This document shows, one piece after another, positions 34,266 through 47,546 of a DNA stretch of 64,000 nt (the first letter of the stretch is position 1; every line of letters starts with the position of its first letter). The stretch is from positions 1,550,001-1,614,000 of the forward strand of contig JABWDB010000035.1 in assembly GCA_019614645.1 (NCBI GenBank), in the 5' to 3' direction. The notes beneath the pieces were generated by a model that saw nothing but the letters and a program-made list of their open reading frames with translations, ran no database searches and was not told the DNA's origin. A program made the translations under genes and the position numbers. Source of the DNA: Stratiolaelaps scimitus (Eukaryota; Arthropoda; Arachnida; Mesostigmata; Laelapidae).

Positions 34266-35550
34266 CGCGTCACCACTCGGAAGGGCAGCGAGTTGGCAAC
34301 TCAGCAAGCAAGCGAGTACGTGAGCCACCGGTAGACAGCCACACCAATGGCTATCTGATATGAAGAAGACCCGATCGCGGACAAGAAGCGAACGGAGACG
34401 ACAAAGAAAAAGAGGGAAAGAAACGCCAATCACAGAACCCACAACAGAAGAAACTTCAGCACAAACAGAGAGCACTTTACCGCTGCCGCTGTCGACTACT
34501 ATAGCTCCACCAGAGGAGGACTAGGACTCCATCGTTCCTCTGCCCCACTAACAGCAGAAAACTGCAATAGCAGTAGCCGGCTTAGGGTAAATCGCAGACG
34601 AAAAATGAAAGCATCATAAAGCTTCATTGTGGTGTTACGATTGCTCTTTTTACCCCAGCCACCAGCAGCAAGAGACAATCTCACAATGTTCTATACGAAC
34701 TCCCTGTTCGGCTCTCCACCCTCGCTCGTTGCAATAACCGTTAAGGTCTTTTTGTGTGCGCACACGCCTTCCAGAGCCTGCCTGCGTATCTGCCGTCTGG
34801 CCATCTGACTGTTTGTCGCTGAGGTTGCGTTCCGTGAAGATCGGAGGTATCTATGTGTGTCTGTGTGTGTGGTCTGTTTATGTGTGTGTGTGTGCCCGAC
34901 AGGATGTTGTTCGATCGGAGCTACTCGAGAAGAAAAGTCGACAAACCTCTACACGACGCGGGGTAACTGTTGCCAACTGTGTCCGCTCGTAGCGAATGAG
35001 CTAGCAGTTGCAAGGCGGCGCTTGAGGGCTGAGAAATATCCCCCTCCACTCTCTTTTTCTCTCTCTGAGTTCACCTTTCTCTCGGTGACCCATCGAGAAG
35101 AAAAGAAAACTGCGTTGCAAAAATGCGGCCTCTACTTTTCTGAGCGGTATTTTATAGGTGCGCCTCTCACACACACACACAAACATCACGGAACGAACGA
35201 ACACATTCGGAGGAACTTCGGCACGTGTTTGTTGAAAGAAGGCGGGAAGGAGGCAAGTGATCTTCGCGGTGATCCCAGCAATGGCTCCTGGCGAAGGAAA
35301 CGACTCAGGCCATCGATACACCCGGTCGCGGAGCGACACACACACACAGACAGGGCCGCTAATCAGCGCATATAAATGGTCGGGGAAGAAGAACGGCCGA
35401 GAGACAACCACGGAACAAAGTATTTAGGGCGTCGAGGGTAGGCATCGTCGTATCCACACGGAAGCATTCTCGACAGTGCGGAGTCGTTCACTTAGCCCCT
35501 TCGCACAGTAACTGGCTTGCCGTACACGTGCTTCGCTGTTCGAGACATTG

Positions 35551-35590
35551 ATATTATATATGTATATATATATAATTTATATATATATAT
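35551..35590. repeat. (TA)n microsatellite
   Basis: About 40 bases of TA with TG and TT interruptions, followed by a T run. Confidence 0.9.
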
Positions 35591-36163
35591 TTTTTTATGA
35601 TACCGAAGTGTGCGCGAAGCTTAACAGATAGAATTGCCGTAGCTCGCGTAACGGTTTCCACAACATTTATTTTCACTAGCAAACACAGCCGTGTGTTCTG
35701 CCAGGGCACAGACGAGTGTCGGTCCATCGACCGAATCGTGGGCTGACGATTGCCAATGACTCGCCTTACTCTTTACTTGCTGTTGCTGCACCGTGACAGC
35801 AATAACTATTCTAACTGTTCTGTCGAATTCGTATAGGAATAACCGAAATTGAGTAGGGTCAAACAGTAAGGCACATTGTGCGAATTACAGGGTTCGGTCG
35901 CGGCACAGCCACCAGTTGGTAGCCACAGCAGCAGCAGCAACGGTCGTCACACAGCAATTCCCTCGGAAATTCGCAGGTACCTTAATGTTGTTTCGCACTT
36001 GAAGTTTTGTTCAGGGGTTTACTGTCACGTAACGTCGGCACGTGCATATGACGGGATTCCGTCACAGCCGGGGGCCCATCGCTCAGGTAGCGCACTACAA
36101 TGCCATACTACTGTTAATGATTAGCATGCTTTTCACTAATTTGTGCAATTGTCCTATCACAGC

Positions 36164-36230
36164 AACTACAACAACAACAACAACAACAACAACAACAGCA
36201 ACAACAAAACACAAACAACAACAACAAGCA
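36164..36230. repeat. (CAA)n trinucleotide run
   Basis: A long run of CAA/ACA triplets with AGC and AAAC interruptions. Confidence 0.95.
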
Positions 36231-36711
36231 CTATTGCTGCTGCTGCTAGACCCGTTCATAGCAATTTTTCTATTTTCGTGACGTTGATACTAACTACGAT
36301 GTCGGTTCCGACGAACTCGCACGTTTGTATTGTTGCTGTTGTGATTGTTCCCGTCGACCGCACTCCTGTCGGTCATTGTTTTTCAATTCAGCGCTTATGA
36401 TACTGCTGTTCTGTGTACACTAATCATATTATGTTGGGTTTCCGCTAAGACAAACATCGTCGTTGATATGCTCGGTCTTCTCGAAATTGTTTCTATGTTT
36501 CGTTTGGCGATTTTGCAGCATTTTGTGTTTGTATTTCTGAAAAAAATCATGTTCTCCTAACTGAGGCTGGTAATACTGCCATCCTTCGCTGATCACGACG
36601 AGGCAAATTACTATCATCATCATCATTATTATTATCATTATGATTATTATTTGTCAAGCAGTTTATTCACCTTTCGAAGGCCAAACATACATAAGCAACA
36701 ACAGCAGTAGG

Positions 36712-36735
36712 TATTATTATTATTATTATTATTAT
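36712..36735. repeat. (ATT)n microsatellite
   Basis: About eight ATT triplets. Confidence 0.9.
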
Positions 36736-36797
36736 CTTAATACTATTGTTGAAGTTGTTGTAGTTATTATTAGCTTCCACTGTTGTTGCCATTGTCC

Positions 36798-36817
36798 CGC
36801 CTCCCGGCGGGGAGGCG
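36798..36817. other. Perfect 8-bp GC hairpin
   Basis: CGCCTCCC and GGGAGGCG flank GGCG. This would be a stable stem-loop in either transcript, with no following T run and no assigned function. Confidence 0.55.
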
Positions 36818-37475
36818 ACGTCCAGCCAACGAGACCGAACACAGTCGAATAGTCGCTTACCTGAAACCAAATTTTTAATAATAGAGTTAAATTACCTCTT
36901 TGCTTGTCGTGTTCATCTCATATTTCATTCTGGCATAATATCAGCCCCGGGGTATATCATCAACTGAGCGACACATTTACTAATTGCCCATCGTACACTT
37001 TGTCTGTTGCTCGCTAACCAGCATAGGTAACGAGTAGCGCTAACCCGTGCAGACAGCAGCAGCAGCAGCATCACCACAATTTGGTTATTGTTGCTTGAGA
37101 CCCTTTTTTTATTGTCGCAGATGCTGTCGGCACTCGCTTCAGTGCGTCTATCTATTTGCGGATAGTCTCTGTTGAGCGGACACTACTGCTACAAATGGAC
37201 TGCACTACACCTTACGGATCGGTAGATGACGACAAGCAGATGGGGAGTGGCGCGCAGATAGAAAAAAAGACCGGACCCGATTGAGAGCGAGAGAGATTGG
37301 AGAGCTTCTAAGTGGCCTAGCTTGCTATAAAGTATTATAAATTGGGTATATCCGATAGAAGGCTTCGGTCACACTGTGTCCGTGTTGGTGAGTGTTTCTC
37401 AGTGGTCCAGACTAACGTCTCGTTGAAAAAATGTACGATTTCTCCGTTAAATTAGGAGAGAGAGGCTTAAACGAG

Positions 37476-37479
<4 letters not shown>

Positions 37480-37516
<37 letters not shown>
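37480..37516. repeat. (TA)n microsatellite
   Basis: About 37 bases of pure TA. Confidence 0.95.
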
Positions 37517-37519
<3 letters not shown>

Positions 37520-38340
37520 CAATTCATAGGTTCACCCTCTGTAAAGCTTATGCTGTCGCCACCGCGGTCGGGTAGCGGTCGTAGCCGGCAAGCAAGCGTT
37601 GCTCGGTCAAAGGAAAACAAAGAAGAAGAAGAAAAAGAAGACGCAAAAGAAAAAACGCTCGCCTGTCAGTCCCCGCCAAAGGTGGAGAGATGGTTCTGAG
37701 TCCGAGGTGAAAACTCTTTCGGGGGACTACTACGTATAAAACCGAGTAGATTGAGGTCCGTCACATCATCTCCTCTACATTTACCCTATGTTTCCTCCCA
37801 GCTTTCTCCCGGGCGAGAAGGGCGAACGCAGCTAGAGCAAACACCCTTGGACGGATACTCGTGTCGCCACTGTTTGCCATAAAGCCCACAAGGAAACCTA
37901 TCGATACCAAGTTGTATGTGGATACACATGCGAGCGAGATGCGACCTGTCGTATAAATACAGCTGTGGCGGGAATTGGTTTTGCAGCCAACAAGCTGCTG
38001 CCACGCGGGAGCCGAGCTGCCAGCTTGGCACCCGAGGCAGATCGGGGTTGGACCCGACAGTTTTGTTTGCCTATATAAACGCCCGTTATATAGAACACTG
38101 CGTGAGTAGCGTTTCTTGTAATAAAATACAATACAACGTGGGGTTAATTGACGGAACTGCAACGGTTACAGCGTAAGTCCTCCTCGTAGAAAGGAATAAG
38201 TAAAAATAAGTGTCACTGTTCACAGGACATTGACAATAGCACCGTTTGATTATCATTGTTCCGCAACATTATTTATACATTTATAACAATTATATACATA
38301 GCTACATATATGATTTATGGCATCTTGGTTATATGTTTAT
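37517..38340. other. Stretch open in several frames, no gene called
   Basis: From 37.76 to 38.16 kb long frames are open on both strands. The minus frame has hydrophobic segments (VSIGFLVGFMANS). A plus frame without Met contains a Cys-rich piece (VCHKAHKETYRYQVVCGYTC). I cannot tell whether either is coding. An A/G-rich tract lies at 37618-37650. Confidence 0.25.
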
Positions 38341-38425
38341 GAATCTCTGAACTCTGCGGCTTCTACTAAACACAGCTCTCAAAGCATCGTTCTGGATAAT
38401 TTGAGCTCTACGAGATATACCGCTA
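38341..38425 (-). pseudogene. Possible LINE reverse transcriptase C-terminal fragment
   Basis: The minus strand reads MGGYSGISRRAQIIQNDALR followed by AVFSRSRRVQRFI. The core A-Q-I-I-Q-N-D-A-L-R resembles the conserved L-x-x-x-Q-N-x-A-L-R segment that follows the RT domain in jockey/CR1-type elements. Only this one motif is visible, and upstream sequence to 39.5 kb gives no palm motif, so the call is tentative. Confidence 0.25.
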
Positions 38426-41372
38426 TACCCTCCCATGATGGTGATAATTAGTCGAAGTATTCACAGCAATAGGGTGGTTCACTTGCTCTGGATTGTGCAA
38501 CTCCATATCCGCTGACGTCTACCGGAAGCGTTGCCTTCCAATGTCGGGTCGACGAGGTCGAAAAGGGGCCAGGACATCATCAGTGAATGGTGCTACGATA
38601 TCTTTTGCCAGTGTTGCATCGAAGTCACGGAGGAAGCATTCAATGAACTCGCAGAATAGCTTAGCTTTGAATTTGCAGAGACGAATGATTTACTCGAAGC
38701 AGACATCCATCGACAAGATAGAGAGATTGAACGGCTGTAATGTCTGATCGAAAAACACATTCGTTGTTCGAATCAAAAGGACTGGTCGAAGTTGCGTCCG
38801 GCCAAGTTGAGGTCATCTTAGTCCAAATGAACAGCTAGTCCTAAACTTCTTACAAATTGTAGGCGGGCGGCCTTATCGAGATGTCCTGCCTCTTCGTACT
38901 GTGTTGCATCCACGACCCTATTGATTTATGTGCACATAGTAATTTAGAAAGAGGACAGGACCAATATTTACCGGTAACAAATGCTGTCAACTAATACGAG
39001 AACGGATGATGATCAGTGACCACTGATGCGTGACACCAACCCGAAGAAATTCGGTATTTGCCCAATAAATGTGCTCTTCTTCAACCCCATCGTTTTGAAT
39101 GACCACCTCTAGACTAGCGTCTTCCGTTTCTGAAGTTAGTGAACTTATTGCTCAGTTACTGTGGGGCGATTTAAGTTCCTCGAATACGCCACTGATGGTC
39201 GGGGACTTGAGTAGCAAATAATCGAATATTGTATGCGCCAAGAAGCTGGCCCTCGTCTCATTCGGCGGCTCGACAAAAGAATGAGCAAGGGGCACTTCTT
39301 CTACTTTTGCTTGAAGGGGGATGGGAGTCTCTTTTATCTACCGCGTGAATTTATTCCATTCCGAGAACAAAAACATATTCAACTCAAAGGCAAAAAAGTG
39401 CTCGGCCAGTCACAAAGAGATGGTCATCATTTGCTCCTCGTCAGTGCAATTCATGTTCGCCGCCGTCATAGCAGTGCGAGCCTGATGGTCTAATGACGAC
39501 AAGAGGCTCACAAGAGACGTGTTGTGTAGCCTTAGTCAATAGCAGGTTAGTGGTTGACAAGTAGCTGTTGTAGCAGTGGCAGTCGAACCTCGTATCAAGT
39601 TATCCCTTTTGTCCTTCAGTGATCCAAGTGACATTTTGTCGAAGTATTATTATCTACAATATTTATTGAGGCTCTCATTTTGCATCTCTTGACGGCAATC
39701 CAAGTATGCTCAACACATAAACCTACCTACTATGTTCAATGATATAACAATTATATCACAAGACAGCGAAGCATTAGTCCGACGCAGCAGCTCAACCGAC
39801 CGTTGCTTCTCGGCAACTACGAAATGATCGCTGTCGAATGCATGTCTCTAGACATTACGCAATCATTAAGCGGAAAAAAAAAACAAAATTAAATGCCTCT
39901 GGCCGTGTCCTAACTCGGGTCTATGGCTCGCATCTCTGTCTCGTCGAACGCAACGGAATACACGAATCTCGTAGTGGTCCTTCGGACTGTTCAGCCATTG
40001 TTAGTATAATCCGCATCAATCATACGCATAATCACACTATACAATCGAGAATCATCGTCTTCATCAATGTCACCGTCGATTTAGCCACTCGAGCTACGAT
40101 AGTCGATTTCATGCATGATGATTCTTTGTACTTCTGCACGTTCAAGCGTACGCGGCGATGTCAATCATCGGGTGTTTGTCATGCCTTTCGTGTGATAGCG
40201 GCGGAGGCGGTAGCACCAGCAGCAATAACAGCACCAGCAACAACAGTAGCAGCAGCAGCAGCGGTCATGGCACCAAGCTATGTCCATTAAGTGATTAGGG
40301 TGTAACCATCATCGCAGTCACGCAGCTACAGCTGGAGAACAAACATAGCTACTGCATCGTGATATGTCATACCCGTATAATTATATCCATTCACAGTCAT
40401 GAATCAACCTCTGTCCGGACTCTTGGACTAGAGAAGATGTTCATTTTGTTTTGTTCATTTTTTCCCACTTTTAATCTGTTTCATACTCCGGAGCGGTGAT
40501 GTCCGTCCGCTAGCTACATTTCGAAATTCTTCCTCCGGACCGCCTCATCGCTCTGCGCGTCATCGGTGGCGACTCAGTGACCCAAGGGGCCAAAGGGACC
40601 CAAAGGGCGTGCAACCAACCACTCGAGGGTGCTAGACACGAGCGGAAATACAGGGCTGCTTGAAGGAGCAAGGTTTGATGTAATCATCTGCGTGGACGGC
40701 GTTATTAATATGTTTTTGCTTTTCTTCAAATGTTCCTATTTCCATTTTAGCTGGGCCAACACAGAGAGAGAGAAAGTTTGTTGATCCACGCAGTCTACCC
40801 AGTTTCCAGGGTACCACGTCGGCTGTACGGGGTGCGGGACCGTCCACGAGCATGCTGTATCAATCATCATTTCTGCGTCTTCGAGGGTGGCCGAACTATA
40901 CGATCGAGATGCGAGGGGAAGATAAGGAAGTTGTGCTCGTTGCATTGTAACGGACCCGCAACTGAAAACCCCGAACGAGAAACGGAGGTCGGACGTTAAC
41001 GGGCAAAACGGTGACGACAGATGACCTGCGTTTGTACGATCGATTGGAAATGCCGATTACCACAGCAGTTGAAGTGTGGGCCTCGCCCGTGATCCATTTG
41101 CTCGAGTGGCTGTCCTCGTGCACTCAGTTATCGGCGTCAATTTTGCACGTTCTGTCATCCTATCGGCGACGTACGTTGCCAGCCCGACTGATTTCGTGCT
41201 TCGGTTGATCAAGCCAACAGGGAGACGGATGAGATGCGCAGAAAATATTGATCGTGTGGCGAAGGTGTCAATTCATTCAGGGGACGCGGATGATTCCTGA
41301 CCCCTGGTGGAACGGTGGCCGAGCAACTTTCCGAAGCTCGCAAAGTCGCATGTTCTGCACGGAGAAAACGCG
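38426..41372. other. Non-coding or decayed repeat DNA
   Basis: A short minus-strand segment near 38515-38660 reads like protein (FIECFLRDFDATLAKDIVAP), but it has no recognised family and ends quickly. CAG/CAA triplets occur at 40220-40265. Around 40.8-41.3 kb several frames are open on both strands without a clear domain. No gene is called. Confidence 0.3.
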
Positions 41373-41440
<68 letters not shown>

Positions 41441-41466
41441 TATACATATATATATATATATATATT
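41373..41466. repeat. Long (TA)n microsatellite
   Basis: About 94 bases of TA repeats with TG and TAC interruptions, the longest array in the window. Confidence 0.97.
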
Positions 41467-42164
41467 ATTCTTTTTTATTCAAGGACTTTTCAATCACGGT
41501 TTGCACACACTGCCTCGTGCTTGTTTGTCAATGTGTCCACCCGAACTTGCGGAACTATCAACGATTCATTTCATATCCAGACTCGCCAGTGATCTAGCGT
41601 GAAAACACTGATTTCATTGATTCGTCCGTTCATTCGAACTCGATCAGAAATTACAGAAGAATGACCTCAAGGTTCTCATCGTACAGGTGAACCGTTGGTG
41701 AACTCATCGATGAACGTTTGCCAATAATGATTATCATCAGATGTACGTATCAGACGATGCATATATAAAAATTGGCGCTGTTATTGAGCACTTGGGGCCT
41801 GTATATCCGATGATCTGCATGTACACAGGCTACAATCAATGATCGGTGCACAGGCTTCGATTTTTTTCCGGTGTTATGTTATATCATTGTATTCGTTCCT
41901 AATCGAGAACTTGTGTCGGTTGTTTTTATGGTAGCAACAAGGAAAAGCAATACTATGTTCAGATAAGGAAAACTAGAGAATATAATTGTCGCTCAGTGAA
42001 TGGCGTTCTCGTTAGACGCACCGGCAACAGAAATTATTCAAGGGGTGTCAGCAAACAGTGTCCAACCGCAATAGTTCGTCCAATAATTTATCAAATCGCG
42101 ATTGATACAACAAATAATAATATATAACGATGCTCGAGCCACCAGTGCCGGTATCAACCATATA

Positions 42165-42208
<44 letters not shown>

Positions 42209-45200
42209 TGGCCAGTTCTGGGAAATCCTGAAGGTCCACATCGGCCCTACGAGTAATAACGGAATGCTATATCTTAGAAAATTCTACGAATTGTCGCCAT
42301 TCTCATAAGATCACAAAGTTTTGGACTTGTTTGTCGAGCTTGTGCCAGTAGTAATAGATAGCGCCAGCGGCGGGGCATCAAGACGACTTAGTTTACACAA
42401 ATGTATTCTGATACTTTCTCTCGTGTTTGCTCGCGTTTTTGCCCCGTTGGTGAGCGCCGAATATCTGCAAGTGCCGAATATTAATCATATTGTAACCATT
42501 GCTGGCGACTGATAAGCTGGAGGCCAATCTGTAGTCGTAATCAAGCCATCGTTATTCCGTCATGATGCCAATGACAGTTAACGAAACGAAATTGACTCAT
42601 CACCACACACTGTTGCCATGACCGTCGTGTGACAAATGTGCACACTCGATTGCTGACGCCGCCGAAGGTCGCTATTGGTTGATAGCTGATGTTCGACGTA
42701 GACAACAACGGCGGCACCATTGGCAAACGACTTGTCACCGGTAAAAAAAAAGTCGGCCTAATTTGCCACCCCCAAATGGAACGGTTGATTTCAGAACGCG
42801 CCATAAATGTGGAGTTAATTTTTTGTCCCGTGTGAGCAGGCAGGTTATGGGCTTAGTTCCACAACACCATGGGTAATTCGTATATACACAATGCGAGAAC
42901 AATGCCATCGTCGGAATTGGAACGAGCTGCGATTTTGGTGTAACTCTTTGATTCTTCTTTAATATAAAAACATGTTGACCTCTTCTGAGAAAGCGGCGCT
43001 ACTCGAAAGGGACATATGTCTTAACAATATATGACGATCAACAACCTATTTTCTTTGGAGCGTTCGAGAATATACACGAAATGTTACTACTGGAAGAGTA
43101 AGCGTTATTTTTTTTGGTTTTTTTCTTTCAAAAATAGAAAAAGTCTTTAGTGAAACCTCACTATGCTGCCTCAGAACGACCTGGTGACGTGGAACTGTAT
43201 GGTGAAATTAGGTGGAACAACGAAAAGAAACTCGTTTAAAATCATTCAGCAGCTGGGCTACCTGACCACCAAAAATTGTCTAATTAGCATTGGTTCGTTT
43301 GTTACTCGGGATCTTAATGGTATTCAATGTTATCCACAAGCAGTCCACAATCGTTGAACGTTTCCAGCTGTATTACTCTATTTCAAATGACGCTGTAACC
43401 ACACAACGAGGTTCCTCGCCGGAGTGCCCTGTGTTCTATCAGTCAAACCATCATCGTCTGCAGCGTCTGAGTCTACCTGGCATCAGGGCATCTCAATTGT
43501 GGTGGCGTATCTTCGCTCACTCTAGTCACGACCCCATTGACGAATTCGCTTGATTTGAACAGTGGTAAACAACACACACACATGCATGTGGGATCATTGG
43601 GAATTTGTAACATCATCACCGTTAATGTCTACTGTGTGAGCGCTGTACGGACGGTAGAGGGTGCTCGCAGCGAGGGTACTCATTGTCCGTTCAATTCAAT
43701 TTCAATTTCAAACAAATGTTTATTGACGGAACTGCTATATACATGCTTAAGTATAGTCCGACGTTGGGTTCATGTCTGCATCGGTAGGCCGTTACTAAGC
43801 TCAAGATAACAAGGCAGTCACTGCGAATGACAGTAAGGATAAAACGGAGTTTCGGAATAAAAACGAATCTCACATTGTATCCGACCGGTTCGGGAAGTCA
43901 ATATCTTGTTGCCATTCGCTAGTTCTTACTCTTCTGCCAGATGAACTTCTCTGTCCGGGGGCAGGAACTCGTGGACATTGCGTGTCCCGATCGGATCTGG
44001 TCGGGTTACCCGCTCAGGGCTTCTTTATATCTCCACCCGATTTGTCCCGGTGACCCTCTCACCCTCTCTCTCTCTCACTCTCTCCCTATGGCGAGCACGT
44101 TGGGTCTACTGGAAGCGCTGATAAATGGTTATAACTACGCGCGATAGATAGAGATAGCCGACCATACAAAGAGAAAAAGGTCGCCATATAAAGAATCTTG
44201 TGTAGACTAGCGTCGTTGATACGACCTCCAGCAGGATACAACAACAACAATAATAATAATAGTGGCAGACAGACAGTGAATTCACCAATGCTACAACAAT
44301 ATGCGTCTATATAGCCCTCGTATTCACTCTGATACCATACATATATATGTGTCACTGTCTCAGTCGGACGAATCACCGCCGGTTAGGTTGGCCAGTGTCG
44401 TCAGACGACGATTTCCCTCTGAGATAAAAGCACCTGATGATGGCAAAGCTAAATTAGACGATGGGCAGCTGATACTGCGGTTGATAGAACAATGAAATAG
44501 ATGCTAACAGAGACCTTTACTAGATGACAGTAATGTACCGTTCAACCTATTTTAATTCGTGCACTAATCTGCTGTTCACATCAGTGACGAATGCCTCAGC
44601 TGACGCCAATCAGCCGTTGTGCATTCTGTGCATCATGAAATATTGGCTTTTTAGCAGAGACAAACAATGCTGGTTCGTTTACATTTAATCTTTACAACTA
44701 CGAGTCCCAATTGGCGATGTTAACAGGTAACGAGTGTGGCCGTTCGCAATTACAACTTCTCAATCACAGCTGAGCCGAATGCTGAATGCTACAGTGACTG
44801 AGGATGACCAGTGGCAATTACTAATAATTATTGCTCATTAAATCAGTTGAGGCCGTCGCCCTAACCACAAACGCGAAGAGGACAGTTGTATTCGTTCGAT
44901 TATAAATCGATACACTCATTACAGATACAGGAGATAACAGAAGAATACATATATAATAGATGTGATACAACAGAATATTCTGATTATTCAATGTCTTCGA
45001 TTCTATCGGAGCGCACTCGCTACCGCACCTGAGTTTGCCGAGCGTTCGAACCGCTCCATCGCCACGCAGTCAGTTGCTATCTACCTTGGTACGATTATCT
45101 GTAACTGTAATGCTAACTTGCCCCTCTGACGCGAGAACAGCTGCTACAGCAGATGATTGGCCAGGCGTCGCGAAAACAAAACTCCTTCCGCTCTTGCTGT

Positions 45201-45317
45201 TTGCAGATGATAACATTTGACATACCATAACATTACCAAGTACCATTGGCGGCACGGCTTCCAATATCAGCAATAGCCAAAAACGATATCAGCACCTTTC
45301 ACAGAGACACCTAGTGC

Positions 45318-45319
<2 letters not shown>
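41467..45319. other. Non-coding DNA
   Basis: AT-moderate DNA with a second TA array at 42161-42206 and a CT tract at about 44064-44084. Open frames are short and unrecognised. No gene is called. Confidence 0.45.
42161..42206. repeat. (TA)n microsatellite
   Basis: About 46 bases of TA repeats with one TG interruption. Confidence 0.95.

Positions 45320-45349
<30 letters not shown>
45320..45349. repeat. (TA)n microsatellite
   Basis: About 30 bases of pure TA. Confidence 0.95.
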
Positions 45350-45350
<1 letters not shown>

Positions 45351-47057
45351 TGGTTATCGTAGGACAAGTTAGAGGCGCCCTCACGTCATCATCCGGCTTG
45401 CTGATCGGTCCGCCTGCCAGCTATAATAGTTTCGCTTAGGTTGGTTCTCGTTGCATTTATGTCGCCTTGCGCTTTGAAGGTCGTCCGAGACAAACGAGGG
45501 CCAACACCAGCAGCCGAGGGACCACCAGCCAGTTGGCTAGCGATTGTCAACAACAACAACAACAACATCATATGCATATTGGCTTTGTTGCCGATCTCGT
45601 CGCCGTCGTTCGGCCATACCCACCACGTACAATGCTAGCTGCTGCTGCTGCGGCTCGGTTATTGTTACTGTTGTTCTTATGACGCTCAAATGATGGACGC
45701 GAAAGCGAGGAAAACAGCAACAGCTAGATAGGTTGCTATTTGTAATATAACTGATTGAGCCATCGCCTATCGATAATCAACCAGCGCAACTGTCATGAAA
45801 GCCGACCTACTCTGAGCACACTGGGCTTGTGGAGCCCACTACGACGCATGGCGGCGACTATATATATACATATAATATATATATATATATATATGTTGTT
45901 TGTTTGTCTGCCCAACTGCATGTAAGTGAACACACATGTATCCATGTGGGCGTCTGCAATAGCCCCTTTGACTGCCAGGCAGCTGCACGTAGCGCCCTGC
46001 ACCGACTAAATCGTCTAAGTTGTGGGACGTCTTTTATTGTTTACTATTCTCTAATGTTCTTCTGTGTCCGACCTATGCCACATGCATGTGACTGTGCAGA
46101 CATAGTTAAACAACACGATTGCTGCCCATCCATGATCTCTATTCAGCTGGCGGCCGTTCTTCGGTTGCGACGACCGAACTATCGCCGTCAGCAGGAACAT
46201 CAGTACCACACCAGCAGTTCTAATAGCAGCATAAACAGGAACCCTGCCCTGGTTCCCTACCGACCACACTGGATTACAGCGGCACCGTAGCAGTAGTAGT
46301 GTATAGTATACATATTAGTAATCATCGTGGCAGTAATACAAAGATGCCGTCTCTGCCATCAGTAACAACTGGCTGACAGTGAACGACCGTGGTGGCAACC
46401 AAAGCGCCATCGCTATCAGGTTGTACATCCTCCACTGCAATTCTGTTGCCTCTGTCATTTAGACCATCATCGTATAGTGAACCTTCGCTGGCGAGTCGGC
46501 TAACTGGATGTGGTCCAGAGCTGACAAGGATTCCGACCAGCATAGTTGGTTAGGCCAGATGGGCCGTATGCCGTGTCCCTGATCTCGATGCATATTGTCA
46601 TATATCCGGTAGATCCTGCTGCCGTGATCCTAAAATCGAGCAACAATGAACAATAGCAGCTGCGGGCTCGAGGAAATGAATTCAACATCAAGGAGAATTA
46701 AACAGACAACTGGATTTCGAATGACAACGACAGCGAGAGAGAATCTGACTCGAGTGCGTTTTTTCGGCCAGTGTTTCTGACTGGAGATTCACATTGATAC
46801 AGCAGCTTCTGTTAACAGCGAGAGGTGGCTAGCTGTGGCTTCCGCAAGCGTTCTCGTCAGTAGATACATCTAATGCTCTATAGGAACTAATTGTATGCTA
46901 CACAAGTCCAGATAAAAGCGTAACTATTAGTAGTGGTAGTAGTATGATTAATAGTACCCATGATTCGCTTTCATTATTATAACTATTATATAACTATTAT
47001 CAGTATTTTCATCTTTTTCCTGCCGCTTAACCAGTGGCGAGGGGGGAGTTTATTTCA
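45350..47057. other. Non-coding DNA
   Basis: It contains a CAA run (45548-45567), CTG triplets (45639-45650) and a TA array at 45858-45894. The frames cross simple repeats or begin at non-ATG codons. No gene is called. Confidence 0.4.
45858..45894. repeat. (TA)n microsatellite
   Basis: About 37 bases of TA with TAC and TAA interruptions. Confidence 0.93.
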
Positions 47058-47072
47058 GGGGGGGGGGGGGGG
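47058..47072. repeat. Poly-G run (15 G)
   Basis: Fifteen consecutive Gs. A run of this length can form G-quadruplex structure and is prone to length error. Confidence 0.85.
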
Positions 47073-47095
47073 TATCAGTGAGTTAGTATTATAGG

Positions 47096-47215
47096 TGCCG
47101 GTGATGTCAAGCCCGGTGGTCTGAGGGTGCAGTCGCTTGCACCTCGCAACCGGAGGAGACGGCCGTTGGTACACCCACACGCGAGTTCGACTCCTCATCA
47201 TTGCACATTGGCAGT
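47096..47215 (+). mobile_element. tRNA-like element, probable SINE head
   Basis: The segment has an A-box-like CCCGGTGGTCTGAGGG at about 47113-47128 and a perfect arm hairpin (GGTGCA and TGCACC around GTCGCT). A long variable-arm-like region follows, then a B-box-like GAGTTCGACTCC near 47184-47195. Acceptor arms do not pair, so this is not a functional tRNA. The arrangement recalls the head of a tRNA-derived SINE from class II (Leu/Ser) tRNA. It differs from the elements at 41 and 20001. No tail or target-site duplication could be defined. Confidence 0.45.
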
Positions 47216-47495
47216 TGGGGCTTTGTCTTACGGGACAAATCGAAATTTAGGTTCGCCTTGAAAATAGTAAACCGCATGGTGCATTATGTATCGAAATTTC
47301 GCAGTCGATGGGTTCAACACGACAATTCACTTGTTGACTGCCCTTCACACATTTGACACGTTCCAGTATTCTACATATTGGAGCGTCTCCAAGTGGGATG
47401 AGAACCGGCTCTTTTGAATGGTGTTGTCCCGTAATATATATCCCGTAAAAATACCACAAACAAGCGACAATAGAGCAGTTACAGAATACAGTTCA

Positions 47496-47546
47496 AAATA
47501 ATAATAATATAATAATAATAATAATAATAATAATAGTAATAATAAA
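47496..47546. repeat. (AAT)n microsatellite
   Basis: About 50 bases of AAT triplets with small interruptions. Confidence 0.93.

Larger units (their letters stand above)
34300..37479. other. Non-coding stretch with several microsatellites
   Basis: It contains (TG)n near 34854-34893, (CA)n at about 35168-35180 and 35338-35348, and (TA)n at 35551-35590. There is also (CAA)n at 36164-36230, (ATT)n at 36712-36735, and an 8-bp hairpin at 36798-36817. Open frames are short or pass through the repeats. No gene is called. Confidence 0.45.

Noticed and set aside
36164..36230. CRISPR-like or satellite array
   Set aside because: It is a simple CAA triplet run with no repeat-spacer structure. No CRISPR array occurs in the window.
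37761..38162. 133-residue minus-strand ORF with hydrophobic segments
   Set aside because: The plus strand is open over the same interval with an equally plausible Cys-rich peptide. Neither has a family match or splice support.
41011..41208. DDLRLY...LLEW pattern suggesting a reverse transcriptase
   Set aside because: The spacing is similar to the LINE at 29 kb, but the residue before DD is Thr rather than Tyr-Ala. No upstream SGVPQG motif exists, and other frames are equally open, so chance is more likely.
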